The notes below the pieces were generated by a model. That model saw nothing but the letters and a program-made list of their open reading frames with translations, had not been told where the DNA came from and made no database searches. From Rhizobium sophorae (GTDB lineage Bacteria > Pseudomonadota > Alphaproteobacteria > Rhizobiales > Rhizobiaceae): 64,000 nt of DNA. The translations under genes were made by a program, and so were the position numbers. The stretch spans positions 62,001 through 126,000 of the forward strand of contig NZ_JABFCN010000051.1 in the NCBI RefSeq assembly GCF_013087515.1, given 5' to 3'. Shown here piece after piece: positions 54,058 to 63,672 of the stretch (position 1 is the first letter of the stretch; each line of letters starts with the position of its first letter).

Positions 54058-56979
54058 ATGACCGACGAGGCGATTGTTGATCGCATGGCGCTGCCGCGCC
54101 CCGACGTGACCGCTACCGACGCGGAAGAGATCCTCCTTGCTCACTACAGCCTCTCCGGCACGCTTGCCGAACTCGGCAGCCAGCAGGATCGAAACTATCG
54201 CGTCGATAGCGACAGGGGTCGCTATGTCCTGAAGATCTGCCACGCCGCCTACGAGATCCGCGAACTCGAAGCACAGAATGCGGCGATCCGTCACCTCAAG
54301 AGCAAGCAAGGTGCGCCGCGCGTTCCGAAGGTAGTCACCACCAATGACGGGCGGGAGATCGTCGTCCTTACCGTGCGCGGGCAGGGTTATCAGGTCCGGC
54401 TGCTGGAATATCTGGAAGGCCAGGGGCTGACGGAACTGACCTATCTGGCGCCGGCTTCCGTGGCGGCCCTCGGCGCGCTCTGCGCCAGGCTGGCGCAGGC
54501 GCTTGCCGATTTCAACCATCCCGGTCTCGACCGCAGCCTGCAATGGGATCTCAGACGGGCAGGTCCCGTTGCCGTGCAGCTGCTTTCGGCCATCACCGAC
54601 AGTGCGGCGCGCGACCGGATCGCCAAGACCATGGTGATGGCCGTTCGTCGCATCCAGCCGTTGGCGCCGTCGCTTCGGCTGCAGGCCGTGCATCACGACG
54701 TCACCGGCGACAATGTCGTCGGCCAACGTGACGCCCATGGCCATATCATCCCCGACGGGGTGATCGATTTCGGCGACATTATCCGCGGCTGGCTGGTCGG
54801 CGACCTCGCCGTCACCTGCGCTTCGCTGCTGCATCAGGCAGATGGCGAGCCCTTTCATATCCTGCCCGCCGTCGCCGCCTATCAGGCGATCTATCCGCTG
54901 AGCGACGAGGAACTGAAGGCGCTCTGGCCGTTGATCGTCGCACGCGCAGTCATTCTCGTCGCCAGCGGCGAGCAGCAGATTTCGATCGATCCCGACAATG
55001 ATTATGTCCGCGACAATCTCGACCGCGAGCGGGCGATCTTCGATACGGCGATGTCGGTTCCCTTCGATCTCATGGAAGCCGCCATCCTCAAGGCAGCCGG
55101 CGCAGATGTGGCCGCGCCGGAAACATCGGGATGGCTGCCGTTGCTGCCCGAGATCGATCCCGCCGGGATCGCCTATGTCGATCTTGGAGTGCGGAGCCCG
55201 CATTTTTCCGCCGGCAACTGGCTGAATACCGACATGGACTGGCGGCTGCTTGCCCGCATGGCAACCGAAAACGGTACGGCAGCGACGCGCTACGGCGAAT
55301 ATCGGCTTTCCCGCGCGGGAACCGCGAAGGGACAGGCGACCTGCGCCCTGCATGTCGACATATGCCTTGCCGCAGGCAGCGCGATTGCCGCGCCCTTTGC
55401 CGGCCGCATCAGCTGGAAGGACCAGCATCTGACGCTCGCCAGCGACAGCATGACCCTGCATCTCGATGGGCTCGACCTCTCGGTCGAGGATGGAGCCGAG
55501 ATTGCCGCCGGCGATTCCCTCGGCACGGTTTTCGGAGAGGCGTCGTCGCTCGGCGGGCTGCGCGTCCAGCTTTGCAGCGTCGCCGGTGTCGAACCGCCGC
55601 TCTTTGCTTCACCGCGCGCGGCGGCGGCTTGGTCGGTTCTCTGCCCTTCACCCTCGCTGCTTCTCAGCCCGCAAGCGGATGCGCCGCAAGCTGAAACCGC
55701 CGCGCTCTTCGCCAGGCGGCGGGCGCATCTCGCAAGGCCACAGAAGAATTATTATGCGGCGCCGCCGCAGATCGAGCGCGGCTGGAAGGAGCATTTGTTC
55801 GATGTCGAGGGCCGCGCCTATCTCGACATGGTCAACAACGTCACCATTCTCGGCCATGGCCATCCCAAGCTCGCGGCGGCGATCCACGCCCAATGGCTGC
55901 GGCTCAACACCAATTCCCGCTTCCACTACGCCGCGATCATGGAATTTTCCGAACGCCTCGCCGCCCTGTCGCCGGATGGGCTGGACGTGGTCTTTTTGGT
56001 CAACAGCGGCTCGGAGGCGAACGATCTGGCGCTTCGCCTGGCGCAAGCCCATAGCGGCGCGCGCAACATGCTCTGCCTGCTCGAAGCCTATCATGGGTGG
56101 TCGGCGGCAAGTGATGCCGTCTCCACCTCGATCGCCGACAATCCGCAGGCACCAACCACCCGGCCGGATTGGGTGCATGCCGTCATTTCACCGAATACCT
56201 ATCGCGGCGCATTTCGTGGTCCCGATACCGCGGCAAACTATCTCAGCGCGGTAACGCCGGTGCTGGAGGCGATCGACGCCGGCGGCAACGGCCTTGCGGG
56301 CTTCATCTGCGAATCGGTCTACGGCAATGCCGGCGGCATTCCGCTGCCGGACGGTTATCTCAGGGAAATCTATGCGCAGGTGCGCGCCCGCGGCGGCCTC
56401 TGCATCGCCGATGAGGTGCAGGTGGGCTATGGCCGGCTCGGACATTATTTCTGGGGCTTCGAGCAGCAGGGGGTTGTGCCCGATATCATCACCATCGCCA
56501 AGGGCATGGGCAACGGCCATCCGCTCGGCGCCGTCATCACCACGCGGGAGATCGCGCAATCGCTGGAGAAGGAGGGTACCTTCTTTTCCTCCACCGGCGG
56601 CAGCCCTGTCAGTTGCATCGCCGGCATGACGGTGCTCGACATCATGGCCGAGGAAAAGCTGCAGGAAAATGCCCGGACGGTCGGCGATCATCTGAAGGCA
56701 CGGCTCGCCGCGCTGATCGACCGCCATCCGATTGCAGGCGCCGTGCACGGCATGGGCCTCTATCTCGGCCTCGAATTCGTCCGCGACAGAACGACGCTGG
56801 AGCCGGCGACGGAAGAGACGGCTGCAATCTGCGACCGGCTTCTCGAACTCGGCGTCATCATGCAGCCGACCGGCGATCACCAAAATGTGCTGAAGATCAA
56901 ACCACCGCTCTGCCTCAGCATCGACAGCGCGGATTTCTTCGCGGACATGCTGGAGAAGGTGCTCGAAGAGGGCTGGTGA
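54058..56979 (+). CDS. Kinase / lipoyl-like / class III aminotransferase fusion protein
   Basis: 973 residues in three parts. Residues 20-330 are an APH/choline-kinase-type phosphotransferase with the catalytic loop VHHDVTGDNVV (D214, N219) and Mg site VIDFGD (D237). Residues 390-510 resemble the lipoyl/M23-type beta barrel (APFAGRISWKDQHLTL). Residues 545-973 are a class III aminotransferase with PLP lysine K815 (ITIAKGMGNGHPLG), close to ethanolamine-phosphate phospholyase relatives. It may phosphorylate an amino alcohol and then process it. GGAGGGG precedes the ATG at 54058. The true substrate is unknown. Confidence 0.88.
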   Translation: MTDEAIVDRMALPRPDVTATDAEEILLAHYSLSGTLAELGSQQDRNYRVDSDRGRYVLKICHAAYEIRELEAQNAAIRHLKSKQGAPRVPKVVTTNDGREIVVLTVRGQGYQVRLLEYLEGQGLTELTYLAPASVAALGALCARLAQALADFNHPGLDRSLQWDLRRAGPVAVQLLSAITDSAARDRIAKTMVMAVRRIQPLAPSLRLQAVHHDVTGDNVVGQRDAHGHIIPDGVIDFGDIIRGWLVGDLAVTCASLLHQADGEPFHILPAVAAYQAIYPLSDEELKALWPLIVARAVILVASGEQQISIDPDNDYVRDNLDRERAIFDTAMSVPFDLMEAAILKAAGADVAAPETSGWLPLLPEIDPAGIAYVDLGVRSPHFSAGNWLNTDMDWRLLARMATENGTAATRYGEYRLSRAGTAKGQATCALHVDICLAAGSAIAAPFAGRISWKDQHLTLASDSMTLHLDGLDLSVEDGAEIAAGDSLGTVFGEASSLGGLRVQLCSVAGVEPPLFASPRAAAAWSVLCPSPSLLLSPQADAPQAETAALFARRRAHLARPQKNYYAAPPQIERGWKEHLFDVEGRAYLDMVNNVTILGHGHPKLAAAIHAQWLRLNTNSRFHYAAIMEFSERLAALSPDGLDVVFLVNSGSEANDLALRLAQAHSGARNMLCLLEAYHGWSAASDAVSTSIADNPQAPTTRPDWVHAVISPNTYRGAFRGPDTAANYLSAVTPVLEAIDAGGNGLAGFICESVYGNAGGIPLPDGYLREIYAQVRARGGLCIADEVQVGYGRLGHYFWGFEQQGVVPDIITIAKGMGNGHPLGAVITTREIAQSLEKEGTFFSSTGGSPVSCIAGMTVLDIMAEEKLQENARTVGDHLKARLAALIDRHPIAGAVHGMGLYLGLEFVRDRTTLEPATEETAAICDRLLELGVIMQPTGDHQNVLKIKPPLCLSIDSADFFADMLEKVLEEGW

Positions 56980-57328
56980 CCCGGGGGCTTCCGGCATTAA
57001 CCAAATCGGTCATTTCGAGGCATTTCGATTTTTAATGAAACGGGCCATTGCCGGAATCGGCAAGGCTTCCTATGTCTGCCGCGGTGATCGATCGAACTTC
57101 GATTCTGTCATGCGAATTTAACGAAGAGCTGATATGTTTCTTTCTGTAAGTTCGGGCTGCGACGGAATGAATTTTTTCGGATCGTCGATATTTTGACACG
57201 TTTCGGAATATGTTTCTGACAGGCTATCGGGTAATCTCTACCAAGTTAGTGGATTATAGAAGACAGCTTTCACCGGCCCCGGGCTCTTCTGGGACCCCTC
57301 AAGTGCAACGCCAACACAAGGAACGAGC

Positions 57329-57424
57329 ATGATAGACATCGATATTCTCGCCGATCTCCTTGGGCGATCTGTGCTTGGCAATGACCGTCCGGGCGCCCTC
57401 TCCCGCCCGAACTGTCGAATGTGA
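57329..57424 (+). CDS. Candidate 31-residue peptide in the leader of the next gene
   Basis: MIDIDILADLLGRSVLGNDR then PGALSRPNCRM, with AAGGA 6 bp before the ATG. It ends 78 bp before the next start. It may be a leader peptide or a small protein; no homologue is recognised. The rest of the 523-bp gap (56980-57502) is relatively AT-rich, with a TTGACA at 57193-57198 but no matching -10, and shows no other gene. Confidence 0.35.
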   Translation: MIDIDILADLLGRSVLGNDRPGALSRPNCRM

Positions 57425-57502
57425 CGTTCGTCCCCCCTTTCAACGGTACCAGACAAGTCAATTCGCCATGGCTGCGCATGTCGCGCGGCAGGAGTTCTAT
57501 CT

Positions 57503-57697
57503 ATGAAGAAGCAAGTTATCGAATATGCAGGCGTTCCCGTCGGGATCGTCATTCCCGATGAAGACCGGCTGAAGTTCATCGCCGTGAAATTTCATGTCCA
57601 CGACCTCGACGAGCAGCGTTTCGGCTCGCCGGACGAGGTGCGGCTGGCCATCCATGACCTGATGACCCGCCGTCATCCGAAGCCGCTTCATGCCTGA
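57503..57697 (+). CDS. Small conserved hypothetical protein (64 aa)
   Basis: 64 residues: MKKQVIEYAGVPVGIVIPDE, then LKFIAVKFHVHDLDEQRFGS and a C-terminal helix. It looks like a compact folded alpha/beta protein and resembles short proteins annotated only as hypothetical in rhizobia. It is followed 42 bp later by a strong terminator, so it is an independent unit with a long leader. Function unknown. Confidence 0.7.
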   Translation: MKKQVIEYAGVPVGIVIPDEDRLKFIAVKFHVHDLDEQRFGSPDEVRLAIHDLMTRRHPKPLHA

Positions 57698-57739
57698 GGC
57701 ATGAGGCCGGCATTGCGTTCGCGGCTTTTCAAGATGTCC

Positions 57740-57776
57740 GACCGGTCCCGTCCCTTGGGGCCGGTCTTGTTTTTTG
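57740..57776 (+). terminator. Rho-independent terminator
   Basis: GACCGGTCCC (57740-57749) pairs with GGGGCCGGTC (57757-57766; one G-U pair), followed by TTGTTTTTTG. It ends the 64-aa gene and excludes a start codon at 57774 for the next gene. Confidence 0.92.
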
Positions 57777-57824
57777 AGGGCAATTGCAGTCCTATCGGCG
57801 GTCTTTGCGTATAAGGACGCGCCC

Positions 57825-58820
57825 TTGCCCGATCTTCTCAACCTTATCACCGACATCGAAGGTGTTTCCGTCGGCCATGCGACCGACCTTGCGCTCGGTT
57901 CCGGCGTCACCGTCATCGTCTTCGACGAACCGGCCGTCGCATCCGGCACGGTGCTTGGCGGCGCACCCGGCGGCCGCGACACCGGCCTGCTCGATCCGTC
58001 GATGACTGTCCATGCCGTTGATGCCTTCGTGCTCTCCGGCGGCTCGGCTTTCGGGCTGGATGCCGCCGGCGGCGTGCAGGCGGGCCTGCGCGAGCTCGGC
58101 CGCGGTTTTGCAGTCGGGTCGGTGCACATTCCGATCGTGCCGCAGGCAATCCTGATGGACCTGCTGAACGGCGGCGACAAGGATTGGGGCCTTCACTCGC
58201 CCTATCGCGACATGGGTTATACGGCACTGCAGGCTGCGGCCAAGGGCACATTCGCGCTCGGCACGACAGGTGCCGGGACGGGAGCGACGACGGCCACCGT
58301 CAAGGGCGGGCTCGGCTCGGCCAGCGCCGTCAGCAGTGCCGGGCATCGCGTCGCGGCAATCGTCGCTGTCAATGCGCTCGGCTCGGCAACGATCGGCGAC
58401 GGGCCGCATTTCTGGGCTGCACCTTTCGAAAAAGATGCGGAATTCGGCGGGCTCGGCATGCCTGATGTGGCCGACCACCGGATCCGACTCAAGGGCATGA
58501 ACACGCCGGCAACGACGATCGGCGCTGTCGTGACCGACGCGCAGCTGACCAAGGCCGAGGCGCACCGGCTTTCGCTCGCCGGCCATGACGGGTTTGCCCG
58601 GGCATTGCTGCCGGCGCACCTGCCGCTCGACGGCGACACCGTCTTTGCCGCTTCGACGGCCAGGCATCGACGAGACGACATGGCAAGCCTGATGGAGCTT
58701 TGTCATTTTGCCACCATCGTCATGGCGCGGGCGATCGCCCGGGGCGTCTACGCGGCGACCGCGCTGCCGGTCGAAGGCGCACAAAAGGCATGGCGCGACC
58801 GCTATCCGAATAGTCGTTGA
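57825..58820 (+). CDS. P1 family peptidase (DmpA-like aminopeptidase)
   Basis: 331 residues. LLNLITDIEGVSVGHATDLA at the N-terminus, LGGAPGGRDTGLLDP, VLSGGSAFGLDAAGGVQAGL and GTTGAGTGATTATVKGGLGS are the P1/DmpA landmarks; the enzyme is self-processed at a Gly-Ser bond in the last region and then acts as an N-terminal nucleophile aminopeptidase. The start is TTG at 57825 with AAGGA upstream; an earlier TTG at 57774 lies inside the terminator. It may handle peptides or amino amides brought in by the downstream importer. Confidence 0.88.
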   Translation: MPDLLNLITDIEGVSVGHATDLALGSGVTVIVFDEPAVASGTVLGGAPGGRDTGLLDPSMTVHAVDAFVLSGGSAFGLDAAGGVQAGLRELGRGFAVGSVHIPIVPQAILMDLLNGGDKDWGLHSPYRDMGYTALQAAAKGTFALGTTGAGTGATTATVKGGLGSASAVSSAGHRVAAIVAVNALGSATIGDGPHFWAAPFEKDAEFGGLGMPDVADHRIRLKGMNTPATTIGAVVTDAQLTKAEAHRLSLAGHDGFARALLPAHLPLDGDTVFAASTARHRRDDMASLMELCHFATIVMARAIARGVYAATALPVEGAQKAWRDRYPNSR

Positions 58821-58875
58821 TTGAATAGGGTCTGAACCGGGCAGACCGAATATGCCGAATGGCGGAGAGATGTGA

Positions 58876-59796
58876 ATGCAGATCCGGGCGCTGATGTATT
58901 TCGACGAGCTGGTCAGGACCAATTCCATGCGCCAGGCGGCCGAGAACCTCAATGTCGCACCGACGGCGATCAGCCGGCAGATCGAGAACCTCGAATATCA
59001 CTTTGGCGCGCCGCTTGTCGAACGCAGCGCCCGTGGTGTCAAGCTGACGGCCGCCGGCGAGCTGCTTGCCGCTCGCGCCGGCCGGACGCTGCGCGAGCTC
59101 GATCACGTGCAGCAGCTGATCGAGGATCTCAAGGGCCTGCAGCGCGGCCGTGTCAGCATCCATGCCAATGGCGCCACCGTCGCCAATCTGTTGGCGCCGG
59201 CGCTTGCCGAATTCAGCCTAAAATATCCGAAGCTGCGTTTTACCGTGACGATCACCAGCGCGCGGCAGGCAGTCGATGCCGTCAACAGCGCCGAGGCGGA
59301 TATTGCAGTGACACTGTTTGCGCCTCCCATGTCCGGCACCAAGGTGCGGCTGCGCTCCGAGATCGCCTATGATCTCATCGTCACGCCGCAGCATCCAGCC
59401 GCCGCGCATACCGAGATCGCGGTGCGGGAGCTCGCCGACCATGCGCTGGCGCTGCCGGATCAATCCTTCGGCTTTCGCCAGGCCTTCGACGCGCTGTTCG
59501 AGAAGGAGGGGTTGAGCCTCGACCCCGTCTTCGTCACCAGCTCGCTCGAAATGCTGAAGGAACTGGTGCTCAGCGGGGCAGCGGCGACGCTGCTGCCGGC
59601 GCTCACCGTCCGCCGCGAGATCGAAGCGGGTCAGCTCCTCGCCATTCCGCTCGCCGGCAAGACCGGCATCCGCACCCATGTCGATCTCTGCGTCGCGCCG
59701 GACCGGCAGCTGTCCTTCGCCGCGACGAAACTGCTCGACTTCATCGAAAGGTTCATGCGCGAGCGCACGAACCGCCGGGGCGAGACGAAAGACTGA
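58876..59796 (+). CDS. LysR family transcriptional regulator
   Basis: 306 residues. HTH: ALMYFDELVRTNSMRQAAEN, VAPTAISRQIENLEYHFGAP. The effector domain starts near residue 92 (GRVSIHANGATVANLLAPAL). GGAGAGA precedes the ATG. It is placed between the peptidase and the peptide-importer genes, all on the plus strand, and probably controls them. Confidence 0.92.
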   Translation: MQIRALMYFDELVRTNSMRQAAENLNVAPTAISRQIENLEYHFGAPLVERSARGVKLTAAGELLAARAGRTLRELDHVQQLIEDLKGLQRGRVSIHANGATVANLLAPALAEFSLKYPKLRFTVTITSARQAVDAVNSAEADIAVTLFAPPMSGTKVRLRSEIAYDLIVTPQHPAAAHTEIAVRELADHALALPDQSFGFRQAFDALFEKEGLSLDPVFVTSSLEMLKELVLSGAAATLLPALTVRREIEAGQLLAIPLAGKTGIRTHVDLCVAPDRQLSFAATKLLDFIERFMRERTNRRGETKD

Positions 59797-59945
59797 CGCT
59801 TCAGCTTGCATTGCCCGCGGATGTACGGTGTAGCTTTTTCGGCTACACTGAGCACACAAAATCTCCATTGTGTGTACACTGGCGTGGTGTCAATCTACTC
59901 GCAAAAGGCCTTCGCCATCGACGCGCGGCCAGACAAGGGAACATG

Positions 59946-61472
59946 ATGATCAAGCTTTCGTTTGCGCCTTCGCGTTTCGTCCGGCGGCTTTCCCTCGGTG
60001 CTGCGCTTTCGGCCGGTCTCGCGATGACGGCGATGACGCCGGCGGAGGCGGCGAAGACCAGCCTCAGTCTCGGCATGAGTGTCGAGCCGACTGGCCTCGA
60101 TCCGACGATCGCGGCACCCGTCGCAATCGGCCAGGTGACCTGGCAGAATGTGTTCGAGGGCTTGGTGACGATCGACCAGGCCGGCAAGATCCAGCCGCAG
60201 CTGGCAAAAAGTTGGGAGATCTCTCCCGATGGCCTGACCTATACGTTCAAGCTGCAGACCGGGGTCAAATTCCATGACGGCGAGGCCTTCGATGCCGCGA
60301 GCGCCAAGTTTTCGCTCGATCGCGCCCGCGGCGCGGATTCGGTCAATCCGCAGAAGCGCTTTTTCACCTCGATCGCCTCGATCGATACGCCCGATGCCGA
60401 AACGCTGGTGCTGCATCTCTCGGCGCAGACCGGCAGCCTGATCTACTGGCTCGGCTGGCCGGCCTCGGTGATGGTCGCACCGAAGACGGCTGCCGACGGC
60501 AAGACGACGCCAGTGGGCACGGGTCCCTTCAAATTCGCCAGCTGGGCGAAGGGCGACAAGGTCGAACTCGCCAGGAATGCCGATTACTGGAACAAGGATG
60601 CGGCCGCCAAGCTCGACAAGGTGACCTTCCGCTTCATCGCCGATCCGCAGGCGCAGGCAGCTGCGCTAAAATCCGGCGATCTCGATGCCTTTCCGGAATT
60701 TGCGGCGCCCGAGCTGATGAGTTCCTTCGACGGCGATGCGAGGCTCGTCACCAGGATCGGCAATACCGAACTCAAGGTCGTTGCCGGCATGAACACTGCC
60801 AAGAAGCCTTTCGACGACAAACGCGTCCGCCAGGCGCTGATGATGGCAATCGACCGCAAGACGGTGATCGACGGCGCATGGTCCGGCCTCGGCACGCCGA
60901 TCGGCAGCCACTACACGCCGAACGATCCGGGTTATCAGGACATGACTGGCGTGCTGCCCTACGACGTCGACAAGGCGAAGGCGCTGCTTGCCGAAGCCGG
61001 CTACCCCAACGGTTTCACCTTCACGATCAAATCGCCGCAGATGGCCTATGCGCCACGCAGCGCCCAGGTGATGCAGGCGATGTTTGCCGAAATCGGCGTG
61101 ACGATGAATATCGAGCCGACGGAATTTCCGGCAAAATGGGTCCAGGACATCATGAAGGACCGCAATTTCGACATGACGATCGTCGCCCATGCCGAACCGC
61201 TCGACATCGACATCTATGCCCGCGATCCCTATTATTTCAATTACAAGAACCCTGCTTTCAACGCGCTGATGAAGAAGGTCCAGGAGACGGTCGATCCCGC
61301 CGCGCAAAATGCTATCTATGGCGAAGCGCAGAAGATCCTCGCCGAGGACGTGCCGGCGCTCTACCTTTTCGTCATGCCGAAACTCGGCGTCTGGGACAAG
61401 AAGCTGAAGGGCCTGTGGGAGAACGAGCCGATCCCTTCCAACGTGCTGTCTGGTGTTTCCTGGGACGAGTGA
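59946..61472 (+). CDS. Peptide-type ABC transporter substrate-binding protein (family 5)
   Basis: 508 residues. A signal peptide (RRLSLGAALSAGLAMTAMTP) precedes the family-5 pattern: LSLGMSVEPTGLDPTIAAPV, WQNVFEGLVTIDQAGKIQPQ, LAKSWEISPDGLTYTFKLQT, VRQALMMAIDRKTVIDGAWS. It binds peptides or related ligands in the periplasm. Two ATGs (59943, 59946) are in frame; the second has the better spacing from AAGGGA. First gene of a DppABC-like operon interrupted by a repeat. Confidence 0.93.
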   Translation: MIKLSFAPSRFVRRLSLGAALSAGLAMTAMTPAEAAKTSLSLGMSVEPTGLDPTIAAPVAIGQVTWQNVFEGLVTIDQAGKIQPQLAKSWEISPDGLTYTFKLQTGVKFHDGEAFDAASAKFSLDRARGADSVNPQKRFFTSIASIDTPDAETLVLHLSAQTGSLIYWLGWPASVMVAPKTAADGKTTPVGTGPFKFASWAKGDKVELARNADYWNKDAAAKLDKVTFRFIADPQAQAAALKSGDLDAFPEFAAPELMSSFDGDARLVTRIGNTELKVVAGMNTAKKPFDDKRVRQALMMAIDRKTVIDGAWSGLGTPIGSHYTPNDPGYQDMTGVLPYDVDKAKALLAEAGYPNGFTFTIKSPQMAYAPRSAQVMQAMFAEIGVTMNIEPTEFPAKWVQDIMKDRNFDMTIVAHAEPLDIDIYARDPYYFNYKNPAFNALMKKVQETVDPAAQNAIYGEAQKILAEDVPALYLFVMPKLGVWDKKLKGLWENEPIPSNVLSGVSWDE

Positions 61473-61675
61473 GGGTTGCGGACGGGGCAGGACGCGATGA
61501 GGTGATGGCCTTGGAGAGATCCGACATACATTTTGTCGATATGGCGCGCAGCTCTCTCCCTCCCTCGCCAAGTGAGGTCAATTTGGGTGGCCGGCATTGT
61601 CTGGTTTCGCTGGCGGATCGCATTTCTGACCCGGGCATCTGCGCCCTGATTGGCTCCTCCCGCCAACCCCTCACT

Positions 61676-61763
61676 CCGTCATGCTCGGGCTTGACCCGAG
61701 CATCTACACCTCATCCCTCAACAGCAGTGGCATGGATCCCAGGCTCAAGGCCTGGGATGACGG
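61676..61763. repeat. Intergenic palindromic repeat inside the peptide transporter operon
   Basis: The 349-bp space between the binding-protein and permease genes (61473-61821) holds an element with inverted ends CCGTCATGCTC (61676) and TGACGG (61758-61763). Inside are TGCTCGGGCTTGACCCGAGCA (an 8-bp stem) and CCCAGGCTCAAGGCCTGGG. This layout is a known dispersed repeat type of alphaproteobacteria. No gene is seen in the gap. Confidence 0.75.
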
Positions 61764-61821
61764 AGAGTGGAGTTGGCGTTCTAGCTAAACTCGCCGCCAG
61801 AACGGCGAGCGGACGTATCAT

Positions 61822-62769
61822 ATGATCCCACTCCTCGCCCGCCGCTTCGCCGGTCTCCTCGTCACGCTCGTCATCGTCTCGCTGCTGATCTTCGCCGTCA
61901 TGGACCTTCTGCCCGGCGATCCCGCCTCAATCATGCTCGGTACCTCGGCAACACCGGAAACGCTTGAAGCGCTGCGTCACAGTCTCGGCCTCGACCAGCC
62001 GCTGCTGCTGCGTTACGGACAATGGTTGACCGGCGTGCTCTCCGGCAATCTCGGCAATTCCCTAACCTATGGCGTGCCGGTGGCGGGATTGATCGTCGAG
62101 CGGCTGGCGGTGACGCTGCCGCTGGCGCTGATGGCTATCGTGCTTTCGGTGGCGATTGCCCTGCCGCTTGGCGTGCTGGCCGCCTCGCGCCGCGGTGGTG
62201 TCTTCGACGTCATCGCCACGCTGTTTTCGCAGATCAGCATCGCCGTGCCTGCCTTCTGGGTGGCGCTGCTGTTGATCATCCTGTTTTCAACGATGCTCGG
62301 GCTGATGCCGGCCGGCGGCTTTCCGGGCTGGAGCGCCGGCCTCACGCCGGCATTGCAGGCGCTGGTTATGCCCGCCGTCGCGCTGGCGATGCCGCAGGCC
62401 GGCGTGTTGACGCGCGTGGCGCGCTCGGCGGTGCTTGACACGATGCATGAGGATTTTGCCCGCACCGCGGTAGCCAAGGGGCTGTCGCGCAGTGCGGTGC
62501 TTTGGCGGCATATCGTGCCGAATGCGTTGATCCCGATCCTCACGATGATCGGGCTGCAATTCACCTTTCTCGTCGCCGGCGCAGTGCTGGTGGAAAACGT
62601 CTTCAACCTGCCCGGCCTCGGACGGCTCGCGCTTCAGGCGCTTTCCCAGCGCGACATCATCGTCATGCAGGATGTCGTGCTGTTCTTCGCAGGTCTTGTC
62701 ATCGTGATGAATTTCATCGTCGATCTCTCCTATCTGGCGATCGATCCCAGGATGAGAAAGGCGGCCTGA
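61822..62769 (+). CDS. Peptide-type ABC transporter permease (DppB-like)
   Basis: 315 residues, six membrane helices. MIPLLARRFAGLLVTLVIVS is the usual N-terminus. The EAA-type loop is DFARTAVAKGLSRSAVLWRH and the C-terminal FNLPGLGRLALQALSQRDII is the family's core. It forms the channel with the next gene, which starts 3 bp later. A repeat separates it from its binding-protein gene. Confidence 0.94.
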   Translation: MIPLLARRFAGLLVTLVIVSLLIFAVMDLLPGDPASIMLGTSATPETLEALRHSLGLDQPLLLRYGQWLTGVLSGNLGNSLTYGVPVAGLIVERLAVTLPLALMAIVLSVAIALPLGVLAASRRGGVFDVIATLFSQISIAVPAFWVALLLIILFSTMLGLMPAGGFPGWSAGLTPALQALVMPAVALAMPQAGVLTRVARSAVLDTMHEDFARTAVAKGLSRSAVLWRHIVPNALIPILTMIGLQFTFLVAGAVLVENVFNLPGLGRLALQALSQRDIIVMQDVVLFFAGLVIVMNFIVDLSYLAIDPRMRKAA

Positions 62770-62772
62770 GAC

Positions 62773-63636
62773 ATGGTACCGATCGCATCCACTGCTATCA
62801 CCAGCCGCCGGCGGGTCTTCAGACTTAGCCGGCGAATGAACCTGATTACAGGGGCTGCCATCATCGGCCTGCTGGTCGCGGTTGCGCTGCTGTCGCTCGT
62901 CTGGACGCCGCTGCCGCCGGCGAAAATGCAGATCATCCACAAATTGCAGCCACCGCTTGCCTTCGGCCTGCTCGGCACGGACCAGTTCGGCCGCGATGTG
63001 CTTTCGATGCTGATGGCAGGCTGCTGGAATTCGCTGTCGATCGCCATCACAGCGGTTACGATCGGCGGGACGCTCGGCTCGATCGCCGGCATTTCGGCGG
63101 CGGCAATCCGCGGTCCCTGCGAAGCGCTGCTGATGCGCATCTGCGACGTCATCTTCGCGCTTCCGCCGATCCTGTCCGCCATGGTGCTCGGCGCCTTTCT
63201 CGGGCCAGGGCGGTTCACCGCGATCACCGCGATCGCCGTCTTCATGATCCCGGTCTTTGCCCGTGTGACGCTTGCGACCTCGCTGCAGGCCTGGAGCCGC
63301 GACTATGTGACTGCGGCACGCGCGATCGGCAATACGCGCCTGACTATTTCTTTGCGCCATGTGCTGCCGAATATCATCAGCCAGATCATCGTGCATGGCG
63401 CGATCCAGCTGGGGCTGGCGATCCTCACCGAAGCGGGTCTCAGCTTCCTCGGGCTCGGCATGGCGCCGCCGGCGCCGACCTGGGGCCGGATGCTTGCTGA
63501 TGCGCAAACCTATCTGGCGCTCGCTCCCTGGCTGGCGATCCTGCCCGGCCTTGCCATTGCGCTCACCGTCTTCGGCTTCAATATGCTCGGTGACGGTTTG
63601 CGCGATCTGCTCGACCCGCGTGAGGCGAGCCGCTGA
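62773..63636 (+). CDS. Peptide-type ABC transporter permease (DppC-like)
   Basis: 287 residues. A helix at about 27-48 (LITGAAIIGLLVAVALLSLV), then GLLGTDQFGRDVLSMLMAGC, the DppC N-terminal pattern, and the EAA loop DYVTAARAIGNTRLTISLRH. The C-terminus NMLGDGLRDLLDPREASR is typical. It pairs with the previous permease; no ATPase gene lies within the window, so it may be further downstream. Confidence 0.94.
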   Translation: MVPIASTAITSRRRVFRLSRRMNLITGAAIIGLLVAVALLSLVWTPLPPAKMQIIHKLQPPLAFGLLGTDQFGRDVLSMLMAGCWNSLSIAITAVTIGGTLGSIAGISAAAIRGPCEALLMRICDVIFALPPILSAMVLGAFLGPGRFTAITAIAVFMIPVFARVTLATSLQAWSRDYVTAARAIGNTRLTISLRHVLPNIISQIIVHGAIQLGLAILTEAGLSFLGLGMAPPAPTWGRMLADAQTYLALAPWLAILPGLAIALTVFGFNMLGDGLRDLLDPREASR

Positions 63637-63672
63637 TGTCCTCCCAAGACGAAAAGCCCGAAAGACCATGCC

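Noticed and set aside
54022-55461. 479-codon frame on the minus strand
   Set aside because: Lies antisense to the fusion protein gene, whose catalytic motifs are intact; long antisense frames are expected at this GC content.
57774-57824. Upstream TTG start for the P1 peptidase
   Set aside because: It falls within the T run of a strong terminator; the TTG at 57825 has a ribosome site and matches the family's N-terminus.
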